From positions 496,001-560,000 of the forward strand of contig NZ_JACOQL010000002.1 of the NCBI RefSeq assembly GCF_014490725.1: a stretch of DNA of 64,000 bases, written 5' to 3'. Below are positions 37,861-46,698 of this stretch, piece by piece. A program made the translations under genes and the position numbers. Origin of the DNA: Paracoccus amoyensis. GTDB taxonomy: Bacteria > Pseudomonadota > Alphaproteobacteria > Rhodobacterales > Rhodobacteraceae. The notes under the pieces were generated by a model. It ran no database searches, was not told the origin of the DNA, and was given only the letters and a program-made list of their open reading frames with translations. How positions within the stretch are numbered: position 1 is the first letter of the stretch; each line of letters begins with the position of its first letter.

Positions 37861-39750
37861 CTAGGCGCGTGGAATGGCTTTGCCGCGCATCAGACGTTTC
37901 AATGCTGCAATCCGGAAAGGGGCGTTCAGTGCGCCATAACCCTCATACCCGCCGCGGCGCTCGACAATTTCAAAAAACAGACCGTTTTGCAGCGGTCGGC
38001 CATAGAATTGCAGAAAAGCGCGGCCATCGTCGTCGGCTTCATACAGGATGTTCCAGCGCCGCAACCGGGTGATGTCATCATCATCAAGGCCATATCGCGC
38101 CCGCAGATCGTCGTAATAGTTTTCGGGAATCGGCAGGGGCTGAAATCCGGCGCTGGCCATCCGCTGGGCACTGGCGAAAATATCCTTTGACGCCAGTGCA
38201 ATATGCTGCACCGCCGATCCCATGCTGTCGACCAGAAAACCGCCCGCCAATGTGCGATGCGATTGCGCGCCGTTCAGCGTGATGCGGGTGCTGCCATCGG
38301 GGCTGGCAATTGCCTGACTGCGCACCAACCCGTCAGGGTCGATCACGTCGATCATCGGGAGACGTTGCAGATCAAAGATCGAACTGTAGAACAACGTCCA
38401 GCTTAGCATTTCGTCGTAATTCATCGTTTCGGCCAAATGGTCGACACGGGTCAGGCCGAAATCATGCGCCGCCTGCTCCGTCGACTGGAACTCGACCTGC
38501 CAGACGTCATCCAGCCCGCTTTTTTCGTCAATGAAATGCAGGATCGAGCCGCCGACGCCGCGAATGGCGGGAATGTCCAGTTCGCCCGGACCAAGCGGCT
38601 GGTGAAACAGCGTCGCATCCAGCGCGGCGGCGCGTGCCGTGGTCGCCTGAGCGTCCTCGACCCGCAGGCCGATATCGCAAACGCCGGTGCCGTGGTTCAG
38701 AAAGAAACTGTGGGCGAAGCCGGTTTCCTCGGTATTCAGCACGATCCGAATATCGCCCTGTTTCCAGACGGTGACCGATTTATTGCGATGCTGGCCTTCG
38801 CGGTGGAACCCCATCTGGCGCAACGCGGCTTCCAATGCCGGCGCCTCGGCAGCATTCGAGGCGAATTCGATGAACTCGACCCCCTGAACGCGGATGTTTT
38901 CGGGGATCGCGGGCAGATCGACCGTCAGTGCCGGTTCTGCCCGGCGGACCTGATCCATCAGCCAGATCAGCGACCGGTGCCCGTCACGAGCGATGCCATG
39001 CGGACTGCCGCCCCGGAACTGGTCGTTGAAGATTTCCAGCGACAGCGGGCCAGCATAGCCCGTTGCGGTGACGGCTCGCATGAAATCGACCACTGGCAGA
39101 TCGCCTTCGCCGGGCATGTTGCGGAAATGGCGTGACCAATACAACAGGTCCATGTCGATCAATGGCGCGTCGGCCAGTTGGACGAAAAATATCTTGTCGC
39201 CGGGAATGCGGCGGATCGTTTCCGGGTCGATCTTGCGGCTTAGCGTGTGAAAACTGTCAAGGATCAGGCCAAGGTTTGGCTGATCGGCGCGGCGCACGAT
39301 TTCCCATGCGTCGCGATGATCGTTGACATGGCGCCCCCAGGCCAATGCCTCGTATCCAAGGCGCAGGCCCCGTTCCGCCGCGATCCCGGCCAGTTCGGCC
39401 AGATCGTCGGCGGCACGGTCGATGCCGCCGAGGGCCTGCGGATGGATCGACGAACAGATCAGCATCTGTTCCGCCCCCAATTCCGCCATCAGGTCGAACT
39501 TGTGCCGTGCGCGGTCAAAGGCGCGGGTACGCAAAGGTTCGGGCAGCCCTTCGAAATCGCGGAAAGGCTGATATAGCATCACCTCCAGCCCGTGATCGCG
39601 GACCATCTGGCCGACTTCGCGCGGGCTGGCGGCGTCTTGCAGGAAATCCTGCTCGAATATTTCCAGCCCGTCGAAATCGGCATCGGCAATTGCCGCCAGC
39701 TTTTCGCGCAGGTTTCCGGCAATCGAAACAGTCGCGATCGAGGTTTTCAT
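37861..39750 (-). CDS. quiC1: 3-dehydroshikimate dehydratase (QuiC1/QsuB type, TIM barrel plus HPPD-like domain)
   Basis: A 629-residue two-domain enzyme. The N-terminal sugar-phosphate-isomerase-like TIM barrel (1-280) carries the metal ligands at the positions known from Pseudomonas putida QuiC1: Glu134 (GYEALAWG), Asp165 (LILDSFHT), Gln191 (FFVQLAD) and Glu239 (LSLEIFND). The C-terminal half is 4-hydroxyphenylpyruvate dioxygenase-like (RVDHLAETMNYDEMLSW; AGFQPLPIPENYYDDL). It dehydrates 3-dehydroshikimate to protocatechuate, the entry to the beta-ketoadipate pathway. GGAAAGACGCTG precedes the ATG. It follows tctA by 12 bp, so transporter and enzyme are one transcript. No protocatechuate dioxygenase lies in the window. 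Confidence 0.93.
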   Translation of the reverse strand: MKTSIATVSIAGNLREKLAAIADADFDGLEIFEQDFLQDAASPREVGQMVRDHGLEVMLYQPFRDFEGLPEPLRTRAFDRARHKFDLMAELGAEQMLICSSIHPQALGGIDRAADDLAELAGIAAERGLRLGYEALAWGRHVNDHRDAWEIVRRADQPNLGLILDSFHTLSRKIDPETIRRIPGDKIFFVQLADAPLIDMDLLYWSRHFRNMPGEGDLPVVDFMRAVTATGYAGPLSLEIFNDQFRGGSPHGIARDGHRSLIWLMDQVRRAEPALTVDLPAIPENIRVQGVEFIEFASNAAEAPALEAALRQMGFHREGQHRNKSVTVWKQGDIRIVLNTEETGFAHSFFLNHGTGVCDIGLRVEDAQATTARAAALDATLFHQPLGPGELDIPAIRGVGGSILHFIDEKSGLDDVWQVEFQSTEQAAHDFGLTRVDHLAETMNYDEMLSWTLFYSSIFDLQRLPMIDVIDPDGLVRSQAIASPDGSTRITLNGAQSHRTLAGGFLVDSMGSAVQHIALASKDIFASAQRMASAGFQPLPIPENYYDDLRARYGLDDDDITRLRRWNILYEADDDGRAFLQFYGRPLQNGLFFEIVERRGGYEGYGALNAPFRIAALKRLMRGKAIPRA

Positions 39751-39762
39751 CAGCGTCTTTCC

Positions 39763-41301
39763 TTATGCGCCAGAGCCGGTGGTGTCCTGATCATGCGACG
39801 TTGCCGGGATCCCGGCCTTGCGCCGCAGACGCCGCCAGACCGGGGTCTGGCTGACAAAGATCAGCACGACCATTGTAAACAGAACCAATGACAGCGGGCT
39901 GGTCAGGATGCCTTTGAACAGGCCCGCAAGGCTGCCGTTTTCGGACAGAATCGCGCGGCGCCAGTTGTCGTCCAGAAGTCGCGACAGGATGACCCCCAGA
40001 ATGACCGGTCCCAGCTGATAACCATAGGTCTTCATGAAATAACCCAGCACACCAAAGGCCAGCATCCAGTAGACATCCGTGATCGAGTTGTTGACCGCGT
40101 AAGAGCCGACGATGGACAAGAGCAGGATCAACGGGATCAGGACCGAACGCGGCATTTCCACGATCTTGGTAAAGATGCGGATGCCCGTCAGGCCAAAGAT
40201 CAGCATGAAGATATTGGCCAGCATCAGTGCGCCGGTAATGAACCAGAACATCTGCGGCTGGTCGATCATCAGCATCGGGCCGGGGTTCAGTCCGTGGATG
40301 AACAGCGCCCCGATCATGATGGCGGTGACGGCATCGCCGGGAATGCCCAGCGTCAGCATGGGAATGAATGCGCCACCCACGGCTGCGTTATTGGCGGTTT
40401 CAGGGGCAACCAGGCCTTCCTTTGCGCCCTGGCCAAAGGGCACCTCGGGGTTTTTGGTGACGCGCTTGGCATGGTCATAGGCCATCAGCGCCGCAATATC
40501 GCCACCGGTTCCGGGCAACGCGCCGATGATGACGCCGATGGATGATGTCTGCAGCGACAGCGGCAGGTATTTGCGAACCGACGACCAGTTGGGCACGATG
40601 CGCCCGATTTTCTGCTTTACCGCCTGCTTGTCGATATGATGCAGCTGGGCCAGCGCCTCGGACACGCCGAACATGCCGATCATCACGGCGATAAAACTGA
40701 TGCCGCCCCAAAGTTGGGTAAAGCCAAAGGTAAAGCGTTCCTCGGCGGTCAGCGGGTCCATCCCCACCGTGCCGATCAACAGGCCCATGGCCCCGGCAAA
40801 GATGCCCTTGATCAGGCTTTCGCCCGACAGCGACCCGACCAGCAGGATGCCCAGCAGCGCCAGCAGCATGTAATCGCGCGGCTGAAAGGTCAGGGCAAAT
40901 TCGCTGACGGTCGGGGCTGCGATGGCCAGCACGGCAATACCGATGAGGCCGCCGACAAAGGACATGACGGTTGCAATGCCGATGGCTTCGCCGGCAAGCC
41001 CCTTTTGCGCCAGAGGGTAGCCGTCCATCGCCGTCGCAATCGCCGCTGGCGCGCCCGGAATGTTCAGCAGAATCGCCGTGCGCGACCCGCCATAAACGCC
41101 ACCCATGAATATGCCCACCATCAGACACAGTGCAGGGTAAACGTCCCAGGTGAAGGTAAAGCCGATCAGGATCGACACCGCCATCGTCACTGACAGACCG
41201 GGAATTGCCCCGATATAGATGCCGGCGAAGGTTCCCGCCGCGACCAGAAACAACAGTTTCAGGTCCAGCCAGGGGATCAGGAAATATTCCAGCGCCTGCA
41301 T
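39763..41301 (-). CDS. tctA: tripartite tricarboxylate transporter large membrane subunit (TctA family)
   Basis: A 512-residue permease with about 12 membrane segments. TctA signatures are GAIPGLSVTMAVSILIG near the N-terminus and the second inverted copy GALPGTGGDIAALMAYDHAK, a pair characteristic of the family. The start overlaps the tctB stop (TGATG), so the two are coupled. With TctB and TctC it makes a sodium-driven uptake system for organic acids. The dehydratase gene downstream suggests the substrate is a shikimate-pathway acid, not citrate; that is inference. Confidence 0.93.
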   Translation of the reverse strand: MQALEYFLIPWLDLKLLFLVAAGTFAGIYIGAIPGLSVTMAVSILIGFTFTWDVYPALCLMVGIFMGGVYGGSRTAILLNIPGAPAAIATAMDGYPLAQKGLAGEAIGIATVMSFVGGLIGIAVLAIAAPTVSEFALTFQPRDYMLLALLGILLVGSLSGESLIKGIFAGAMGLLIGTVGMDPLTAEERFTFGFTQLWGGISFIAVMIGMFGVSEALAQLHHIDKQAVKQKIGRIVPNWSSVRKYLPLSLQTSSIGVIIGALPGTGGDIAALMAYDHAKRVTKNPEVPFGQGAKEGLVAPETANNAAVGGAFIPMLTLGIPGDAVTAIMIGALFIHGLNPGPMLMIDQPQMFWFITGALMLANIFMLIFGLTGIRIFTKIVEMPRSVLIPLILLLSIVGSYAVNNSITDVYWMLAFGVLGYFMKTYGYQLGPVILGVILSRLLDDNWRRAILSENGSLAGLFKGILTSPLSLVLFTMVVLIFVSQTPVWRRLRRKAGIPATSHDQDTTGSGA

Positions 41302-41813
41302 CAGTTCGCTCCCCCGAAGAAACGCCCGATGGCGGCAAGAATTTCGCCCTCGGGGACGATTCCGGCGGGCATCAGGACGGTAAAGATCACGCGGAACACG
41401 ACGTAGACGCAGATCAGTGCGAACAGCGACACCGAGACCGCGAAAACCAGGCCGCCACGTTGCAGGTAAAGGATCGACAGGAACAGAAACAGGAAAGAGG
41501 TCGGCAGAAAGCCTAGCGGCACCAGCAGCACGGCGTATCCGGCGATGAACAGCATCATCACGATGATGACCGGCGGCAGGATGTCCCGAAGAAACACGGT
41601 GCCGTCGCGGTCCGGTGTGCGGAAGTTTTCCAACAGGATCAGGCCGGAACTGACGACCATCGCAAAAGCAACCGCCATCGGCAACGAGCCGGGTGAGCTA
41701 AGCGATTCAAAGCCGGAAATCTTGTAAGCATTCCATAGCAGTATCAGACTGCCCAGAAACAGCAGGCCGTTGAAGCCCAACTCTCCTGCGCTGCGCTTGC
41801 GTTTGTCGTGCAT
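41301..41813 (-). CDS. tctB: tripartite tricarboxylate transporter small membrane subunit (TctB family)
   Basis: A 170-residue protein with four hydrophobic segments (GLLFLGSLILLWNAYKI, SLPMAVAFAMVVSSGLILL, VIIVMMLFIAGYAVLLVPLG, LVFAVSVSLFALICVYVVF), the usual TctB layout. The poorly conserved sequence is identified mainly by size, topology and its place between tctC and tctA. GGCGGGAGGAA precedes the ATG. It acts with TctA in the inner membrane. Confidence 0.88.
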   Translation of the reverse strand: MHDKRKRSAGELGFNGLLFLGSLILLWNAYKISGFESLSSPGSLPMAVAFAMVVSSGLILLENFRTPDRDGTVFLRDILPPVIIVMMLFIAGYAVLLVPLGFLPTSFLFLFLSILYLQRGGLVFAVSVSLFALICVYVVFRVIFTVLMPAGIVPEGEILAAIGRFFGGAN

Positions 41814-41875
41814 GACCGTTCCTCCCGCCGATCAGAATGGAACCGCCCCGGATCACTGGCCGGGGCGGAATGATG

Positions 41876-42883
41876 TCAGGGGCGCGGAATGCCGAAATCT
41901 TCCGGTGACACCTTTGCCAGTCCGGCATCCTGAATCAGCCATGCCGTGACCGACTGCCAGTTGTTCAGGAAGTCGGCGGCGGGCTGCCCGGACAGGCTTT
42001 CAATGATATAGCCGCGTTCGGTCATCAGCTTGACGAAGTCTTCGTTTTGCGCACCGGCGGCATAGGCCTCGGTCAGTTTGGCGACGACATCATCCGGGGT
42101 GCCGTTCTTGACGAAGACGCCAAAGAAAGGCCCCCAAGGCAGGTAGTCGGCATATTCGGGGTTGCTCTGGCCAAGCGCTGCCAGATCGGGCAGGGCCTCG
42201 GACGGCTGATCGTTGACCAGTGAGATGGCCTTCATCCGGCCACCCTTGATGCCTTCGATGGCGGCACCCAGAACGGCGGGCATGACGTCGATCGCGCCAC
42301 CTTGCAGCGCGGTCAGTGCCGGGCCGTCGCCGTCATAGGGGACCTCGGTCACTTGCAGATCGGTTTTGGATTTCAGCATCGCCGTCACGACAGATGCCAG
42401 CCCGCCAGGGCCGGTAGAGCCGAATTTGACCGTGTTCGGGTTCGCCTGAATATGCGCGACCATGCCCGCGAAGTCATCGAAGGGCGCGTCGTTATTGGCA
42501 ACCAGAATCGGCACGCCACGGGCCAGAATGTTGATCGGAATGAACTCGGAATAGTCTACGTCGCCCAGCCCCATGACCTTGTAAAGCAGCGGGTTTTCCG
42601 CGCCCATCAACAGCGTGTAGCCATCGGGTTGCTGGGCATAGACGAATTTGGTGGCAATCGCGCCGACACCGCCGGTCATGTTTTTCATCACGACAGTGCC
42701 GCCCAACACCTCTTCGGCATGGGGGGTAACGGTGCGCATGACCGTATCTGTTGATCCGCCAGCACCCCATTGAATGATGCCCTGAATTTCCTTGGCTGGA
42801 TAATCCTGTGCAAACGCCGCGCCGCCCATGACGCCGGTTGTCACCGCAAAAGCAGCCGCGAGTTTTACGAAAGTGTTTTTCAT
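41876..42883 (-). CDS. tctC: tripartite tricarboxylate transporter substrate-binding protein (TctC/Bug family)
   Basis: A 335-residue periplasmic binding protein with a Sec signal (MKNTFVKLAAAFAVTTGVMG, cleavage near AFAQ-DYPAKE). Bug-family blocks are IIQWGAGGSTDTVMRTV, where the acid's carboxylate is bound, and VKFGSTGPGGLASVV. GGAGG lies seven bases upstream of the ATG. It is the first gene of the transporter operon and is preceded by 111 bp carrying a dyad and then the lysR gene. Ligand inferred from the operon: shikimate, quinate or dehydroshikimate. Confidence 0.93.
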   Translation of the reverse strand: MKNTFVKLAAAFAVTTGVMGGAAFAQDYPAKEIQGIIQWGAGGSTDTVMRTVTPHAEEVLGGTVVMKNMTGGVGAIATKFVYAQQPDGYTLLMGAENPLLYKVMGLGDVDYSEFIPINILARGVPILVANNDAPFDDFAGMVAHIQANPNTVKFGSTGPGGLASVVTAMLKSKTDLQVTEVPYDGDGPALTALQGGAIDVMPAVLGAAIEGIKGGRMKAISLVNDQPSEALPDLAALGQSNPEYADYLPWGPFFGVFVKNGTPDDVVAKLTEAYAAGAQNEDFVKLMTERGYIIESLSGQPAADFLNNWQSVTAWLIQDAGLAKVSPEDFGIPRP

Positions 42884-42978
42884 TGCTTCCTCCCTGACTC
42901 CAAAGAACCCGCAGCCTCCGTGGAAGCTATCTTTCCCGACATCATGCCTTTACGGCAAATACAAATTCATCACGATCA

Positions 42979-42993
42979 TTAACATGATGTTAA
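42979..42993. promoter_or_regulatory. TTAA-N7-TTAA dyad, probable LysR-type operator upstream of tctC
   Basis: TTAACATGATGTTAA is a perfect 7+1+7 inverted repeat lying 96 bp upstream of the tctC start and just after the lysR stop. It satisfies the T-N11-A dyad form of LysR-type activator sites. It also matches the CtrA consensus TTAA-N7-TTAA, which is a second possible reading. Confidence 0.55.
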
Positions 42994-42994
42994 T

Positions 42995-43933
42995 TTAAGG
43001 GCTCTGGCGGGCCTGCTTCTGCTCCCACGGGCGCGATTCGGTGGCACGTTTCAGTTCCCGCCGCAATTGCTGGATCGCGAATTCGGCAAAGGGGGACAGA
43101 ACCCGACCGGTTTTGGTCACGATGTAAATGGTGATCGGCGCGTCCTCGGTCAGGTGCAGCCGGACCACGCCGGGCATGTAAAGTTCGGCCACTGAAAATT
43201 CGTCAATGACCGCCACACCCAGGCCATGGCGAACCAGGCTGACCACGGTCTGCGCGAAACGCCCGCGCATGGAGTAGCGGACCGGCAGGCCCGCCTGTTG
43301 CAGCGGATAGGCGCAAACCTGACCATAGGGATCGCCGGGATCGACGCCGATCATGGGATAGCGGATCAGGTCATGGACCGACACTTCGCTGCGATCCGCC
43401 AACTCGTGCCCCTCGGGGACGATAGCGGCCAGACGTCCTTGCGCGGCGATGTCATTGCTGATCCCGGCATTCTCGACCGCGCTGCTCATCAGCACGAACT
43501 CTCCGCGATCCAGCATCAGATAGTCGATGGTTTCCTCAATCTTCAGGATGTTCATGTCGATGAACAGATCCGGATATCTCTGCCGCACCGACCGCACGGC
43601 CCGCGCCGCGATGAATTGCGCCACCGATGGCGCCGAGGCGAATGACAGGTCAACCGCCTCGCCGCGCTGCAAGGAGCCCACTGCGCGATTCAGGTTTTCG
43701 ACCCCCCTGAAAACCCGTCCGATCTGGTCGAAAATCGCGGTGGCCTCGGTCGCGGGAACATAGACGCTGCCGCGCCGCTCGAACAGCCGCAGGCCCAGCG
43801 ACTCCTCGGTATGTTTGACCAGCCGGCTGATGCCGGGGGCCGAGACGTTCAGCATCCGCGCAGCACCCGTGATCGTGCCGGTCAGCACGACCGCCCGAAT
43901 GACTTCGATCTGGCGCAAGGTCAGTTGAGGCAT
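42995..43933 (-). CDS. LysR family transcriptional regulator
   Basis: A 312-residue LysR regulator: N-terminal winged HTH (LTLRQIEVIRAVVLTGTITGAARMLNVS, read in parts; GISRLVKHTEESLGLRLFERRG), then a periplasmic-binding-like effector domain. It lies upstream of tctC on the same strand, not divergently as most LysR genes do, 111 bp before it. Probable regulator of the transporter-dehydratase operon in response to a shikimate-family acid; effector inferred from neighbours. The dyad in the gap is the candidate operator. Confidence 0.9.
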   Translation of the reverse strand: MPQLTLRQIEVIRAVVLTGTITGAARMLNVSAPGISRLVKHTEESLGLRLFERRGSVYVPATEATAIFDQIGRVFRGVENLNRAVGSLQRGEAVDLSFASAPSVAQFIAARAVRSVRQRYPDLFIDMNILKIEETIDYLMLDRGEFVLMSSAVENAGISNDIAAQGRLAAIVPEGHELADRSEVSVHDLIRYPMIGVDPGDPYGQVCAYPLQQAGLPVRYSMRGRFAQTVVSLVRHGLGVAVIDEFSVAELYMPGVVRLHLTEDAPITIYIVTKTGRVLSPFAEFAIQQLRRELKRATESRPWEQKQARQSP

Positions 43934-44042
43934 GAACCGGACAGGCCCGAATAGGATACCGGCTCATCACGTCAAATTTCGGGCAGTTAGTCCAGCCCGA
44001 AGGTGATTGATGACGGCCCGGGATGAGGGCCGCATATCTGTG

Positions 44043-44071
44043 CCGCTTTTCCCAGAGATCGGGAAAAGCGG
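44043..44071. terminator. hairpin downstream of the cyanophycin operon
   Basis: CCGCTTTTCCC and GGGAAAAGCGG form a perfect 11-bp stem with a seven-base loop just past the last gene of the minus-strand cluster. No long T run follows, so termination strength is uncertain. Confidence 0.55.
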
Positions 44072-44092
44072 GCCGTTGGCCAGCGGGCAGCC

Positions 44093-44461
44093 CTATTCGT
44101 CGCTGGCGGGCGGCGGTGTCAAGGCGTCGCCAAGTGAAAAGACTTCGACTTCGTAATAGTCCGCGCAGGCCTTGTTCAAAACGGCGATGGTATCGCCATC
44201 TTCCGACAGCATCGCAGCTTCGATCAGCTTGTTGCTGGGGGGCAGGTCGCGCTGCTCGATCTTGGCGGCGTCAAGGAACGCCTGAACCTGTTGTTCGACC
44301 TGCTGCCTGCCCTCTTGCCCCTTGCCAAGTGACAGGATCGTCTGAACAACCGCCAGGGCCGAGGTGAAGCGTTTATTCAGCGCGTCGATCGCAGGGGCGG
44401 CATTTTCCGCCGTTTGGGGATCTGAGATGAGCTTCGTCAGGGTTTCAGCGTCGAAATACAT
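44093..44461 (-). CDS. hypothetical protein in the cyanophycin operon
   Basis: A 122-residue soluble protein with no signal, membrane segment or familiar motif. It is predicted largely helical: MYFDAETLTKLISDPQTAEN, a middle helix (ALAVVQTILSLGKGQEG), QVEQQVQAFLDAAKI and a C-terminal acidic tail ending TPPPASDE. The start is 29 bp after the cyanophycinase-like gene's stop, which makes cotranscription likely. It is not an aminopeptidase or isoaspartyl dipeptidase. A possible role as granule-associated or accessory protein is speculation from position only. Confidence 0.75.
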   Translation of the reverse strand: MYFDAETLTKLISDPQTAENAAPAIDALNKRFTSALAVVQTILSLGKGQEGRQQVEQQVQAFLDAAKIEQRDLPPSNKLIEAAMLSEDGDTIAVLNKACADYYEVEVFSLGDALTPPPASDE

Positions 44462-44490
44462 CTTTCTTCCTTTCTGAAAGCAATATCGGT

Positions 44491-46677
44491 TTAGCTGTGT
44501 CGGTCGCGGATACTTTGAAGATCAAGGTGGCCTGTGCCATCACCTTCGGGCGAATAGCGCAGGGCGATATAGGATTCGATCGGATGGCCGGGGCTGGAAA
44601 TGCTGTCCAGACCGCCGCAGCAATCCTCGATCACGTCATTGACCAGATTGTCCAACGCGGCTGCGGCCTGTTCCACGGGCGCGGTTCGCGTGATTTTGCC
44701 GGTTTTCAGGTTGATGACATCGCCGGGCAGGGCAAAGGTCAGCCGCGTGCCGGGGGCGGTAAAGTCGTCCCCCTGAAGTTCGGTGAGGACCAGATCAATC
44801 TCGACCAGCACAGCCCCATTCACGCCCATGACCGTAAGCTTGGAATTGTCATAATTGGAGACGACGCCGCTGTCTTCCAGAATGCCAAGACCGTAACGCA
44901 CGCCTTCTTCGGCACAGGCGACGGCCAGGCGGCCCAGGCGGCGGGACGATGCCATGTTCTGATCCACGATTGCAGCGCCAAACACACCCAGACCCTCCTG
45001 CATGACCAGCCCGCGACGCCCCATATCCGACGCGATGCCAAAGCGAAGGGCTTCGTAACTTGTGCCGCCTGCAATCATAAAGCCTGACAGCGCAGATGCA
45101 GCGCCGCTGACCGCGATGATCGTGCCACCTGCGGCATGGGCGCGGGCGATAGCCGTCAGAACCGGCGTGATCTCACCCCGGTGCAGCAGGGTTTCGATCA
45201 GGCGAATCTGATTGCCCCCGGTCAGCAGAATGGTTTTCAGCCCCGCGATCCGTTCGATCAGATCGGCGTCGCGGGACAGGCGTTCGACATTGTCGATGGT
45301 GATGCCGAAATCTTCGGCCTCGATTCCATGATCGGCAAAGGCGCGGATAAATCCCCGTGCTTCCTGCCGTGGATCGGCCGAGGCGCTGGCGATGATGCCG
45401 ATCGGTCCCTGAATCTGGGCGGTGATCTGATCCATCAGCTCTGGCCCGCCACGCAAAGGCGATGACCCAAGCAGCATCAGGCGCGCCTTTCGCCCCGGCT
45501 TCACGCCATATTCACGTGACAAGGCTTTGCGGCGGTTCGCCGCCAGTTGCCGTGAGTTTAGTTTGCGGGTGCCCATTGCGGCACGAAAGTCGATGGCCGT
45601 CATCCGGAAATCGCGGTCCCGTTCAAACATCAGCACTTGCGATTCCGCTGTGCGGGCAAATTCCACAGTGGTGGCGAAGCCGGCCTTGGGCTCGATGGCG
45701 CGGGCATGATCGGCCGGATAGGTTTCGGGATCGCCCAGCACCAGACGGGCCAGAAGATCGTAAAGCGTATAGGCGCCAAAGACATTGCGCAGCGATCTTG
45801 CCGGCGCACGATAGGCGATGTCACGACGCCCGACCGGATGCTTTTCCGGGCCGGGGGTCACGATCATGCTGTCCAGATCGATACTGTCGCCGTCATCGAC
45901 ATAGGAAAAGCTGATATTGCTGACCGCGCGGCGGCGTTTGTCGCGCTTGGCCGTCTTCATATCCAGCACGAAGGCCCCGAATTCGCCAATGACATGGGCT
46001 TGCGTGCCATCCACGAACAATGCGGTATTTTCGTCGATGCCAAAGCCACGCCGAGCGCCGCTGTTGTTCAGCGCGACGATCAGCCTGCCAAAGCGTCCGC
46101 GTTTGATGAAATGCTGATCGACAATGCCCCAGGGGAAAAAGCCAAGCCCGGTGCCCATCAGCAGCCCCGGACGATTGGGATCGGTCACAACGCCATAGGT
46201 TGCGGCTTCCAGTGATGTGCCGCCTTCGATCATCACCTCGGACATCACCGCTGCCCCGGCGGATGATCCCGCGATCATGCCACCTGCGGCGTGCACCTGC
46301 CGGATGGCAGACAGAACCGGGCTTTCCACCCCTTTCGGGGCCAGCGCGTTCGATATCAGCGCCTGATCACCGCCGGTAAAGAACACGCTGCCATAGTCCC
46401 GAACCAGCTGGACGATGGCTGGATCACGCGCCGCCCTGGCGGCGCCGTCGCCGAATAGCGGGGCCATGATGGCATCGAAACCATGCGTCCGAAACACCTC
46501 GACTGTTTCGGCGCCCACCAGTTCCGGTTCCGAAGAAGCCGTCGGGAAAACCAGAATCCGACCACCCGACATGCGAGACATCTCGGCATAGACGGCATCG
46601 TTATCATCTTCCAACCGACCGCCGATCACGGCCAGCTTCGGTTTGTTCCCCATGCGAGAGGCCTTTGCAGAAGTCAT
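44491..46677 (-). CDS. double-length cyanophycinase-like protein (active-looking first half, degenerate second half)
   Basis: A 728-residue protein made of two cyanophycinase (S51-family) domains; usual CphB is about 270-280 residues. Domain one (about 12-260) has the nucleophile elbow AGSSAGAAVMSE (Ser139), the catalytic-His segment VDQHFIKRGRFGRL (His189) and GFGIDENTAL. Domain two (about 395-655) aligns with it but reads AVSGAASALSG where the serine is Gly525, and VDQNMASSRRLGRL where the histidine is Asn574, so it should be inactive. About 135 residues link them. No export signal, so the enzyme is cytoplasmic and would release beta-Asp-Arg dipeptides. Start ATG 46677 follows AAGG; TTG 46683 is the alternative. 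It is 15-21 bp downstream of cyanophycin synthetase. Confidence 0.9.
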   Translation of the reverse strand: MTSAKASRMGNKPKLAVIGGRLEDDNDAVYAEMSRMSGGRILVFPTASSEPELVGAETVEVFRTHGFDAIMAPLFGDGAARAARDPAIVQLVRDYGSVFFTGGDQALISNALAPKGVESPVLSAIRQVHAAGGMIAGSSAGAAVMSEVMIEGGTSLEAATYGVVTDPNRPGLLMGTGLGFFPWGIVDQHFIKRGRFGRLIVALNNSGARRGFGIDENTALFVDGTQAHVIGEFGAFVLDMKTAKRDKRRRAVSNISFSYVDDGDSIDLDSMIVTPGPEKHPVGRRDIAYRAPARSLRNVFGAYTLYDLLARLVLGDPETYPADHARAIEPKAGFATTVEFARTAESQVLMFERDRDFRMTAIDFRAAMGTRKLNSRQLAANRRKALSREYGVKPGRKARLMLLGSSPLRGGPELMDQITAQIQGPIGIIASASADPRQEARGFIRAFADHGIEAEDFGITIDNVERLSRDADLIERIAGLKTILLTGGNQIRLIETLLHRGEITPVLTAIARAHAAGGTIIAVSGAASALSGFMIAGGTSYEALRFGIASDMGRRGLVMQEGLGVFGAAIVDQNMASSRRLGRLAVACAEEGVRYGLGILEDSGVVSNYDNSKLTVMGVNGAVLVEIDLVLTELQGDDFTAPGTRLTFALPGDVINLKTGKITRTAPVEQAAAALDNLVNDVIEDCCGGLDSISSPGHPIESYIALRYSPEGDGTGHLDLQSIRDRHS

Positions 46678-46698
46678 TATCAACCTTGGCTGACGAGG

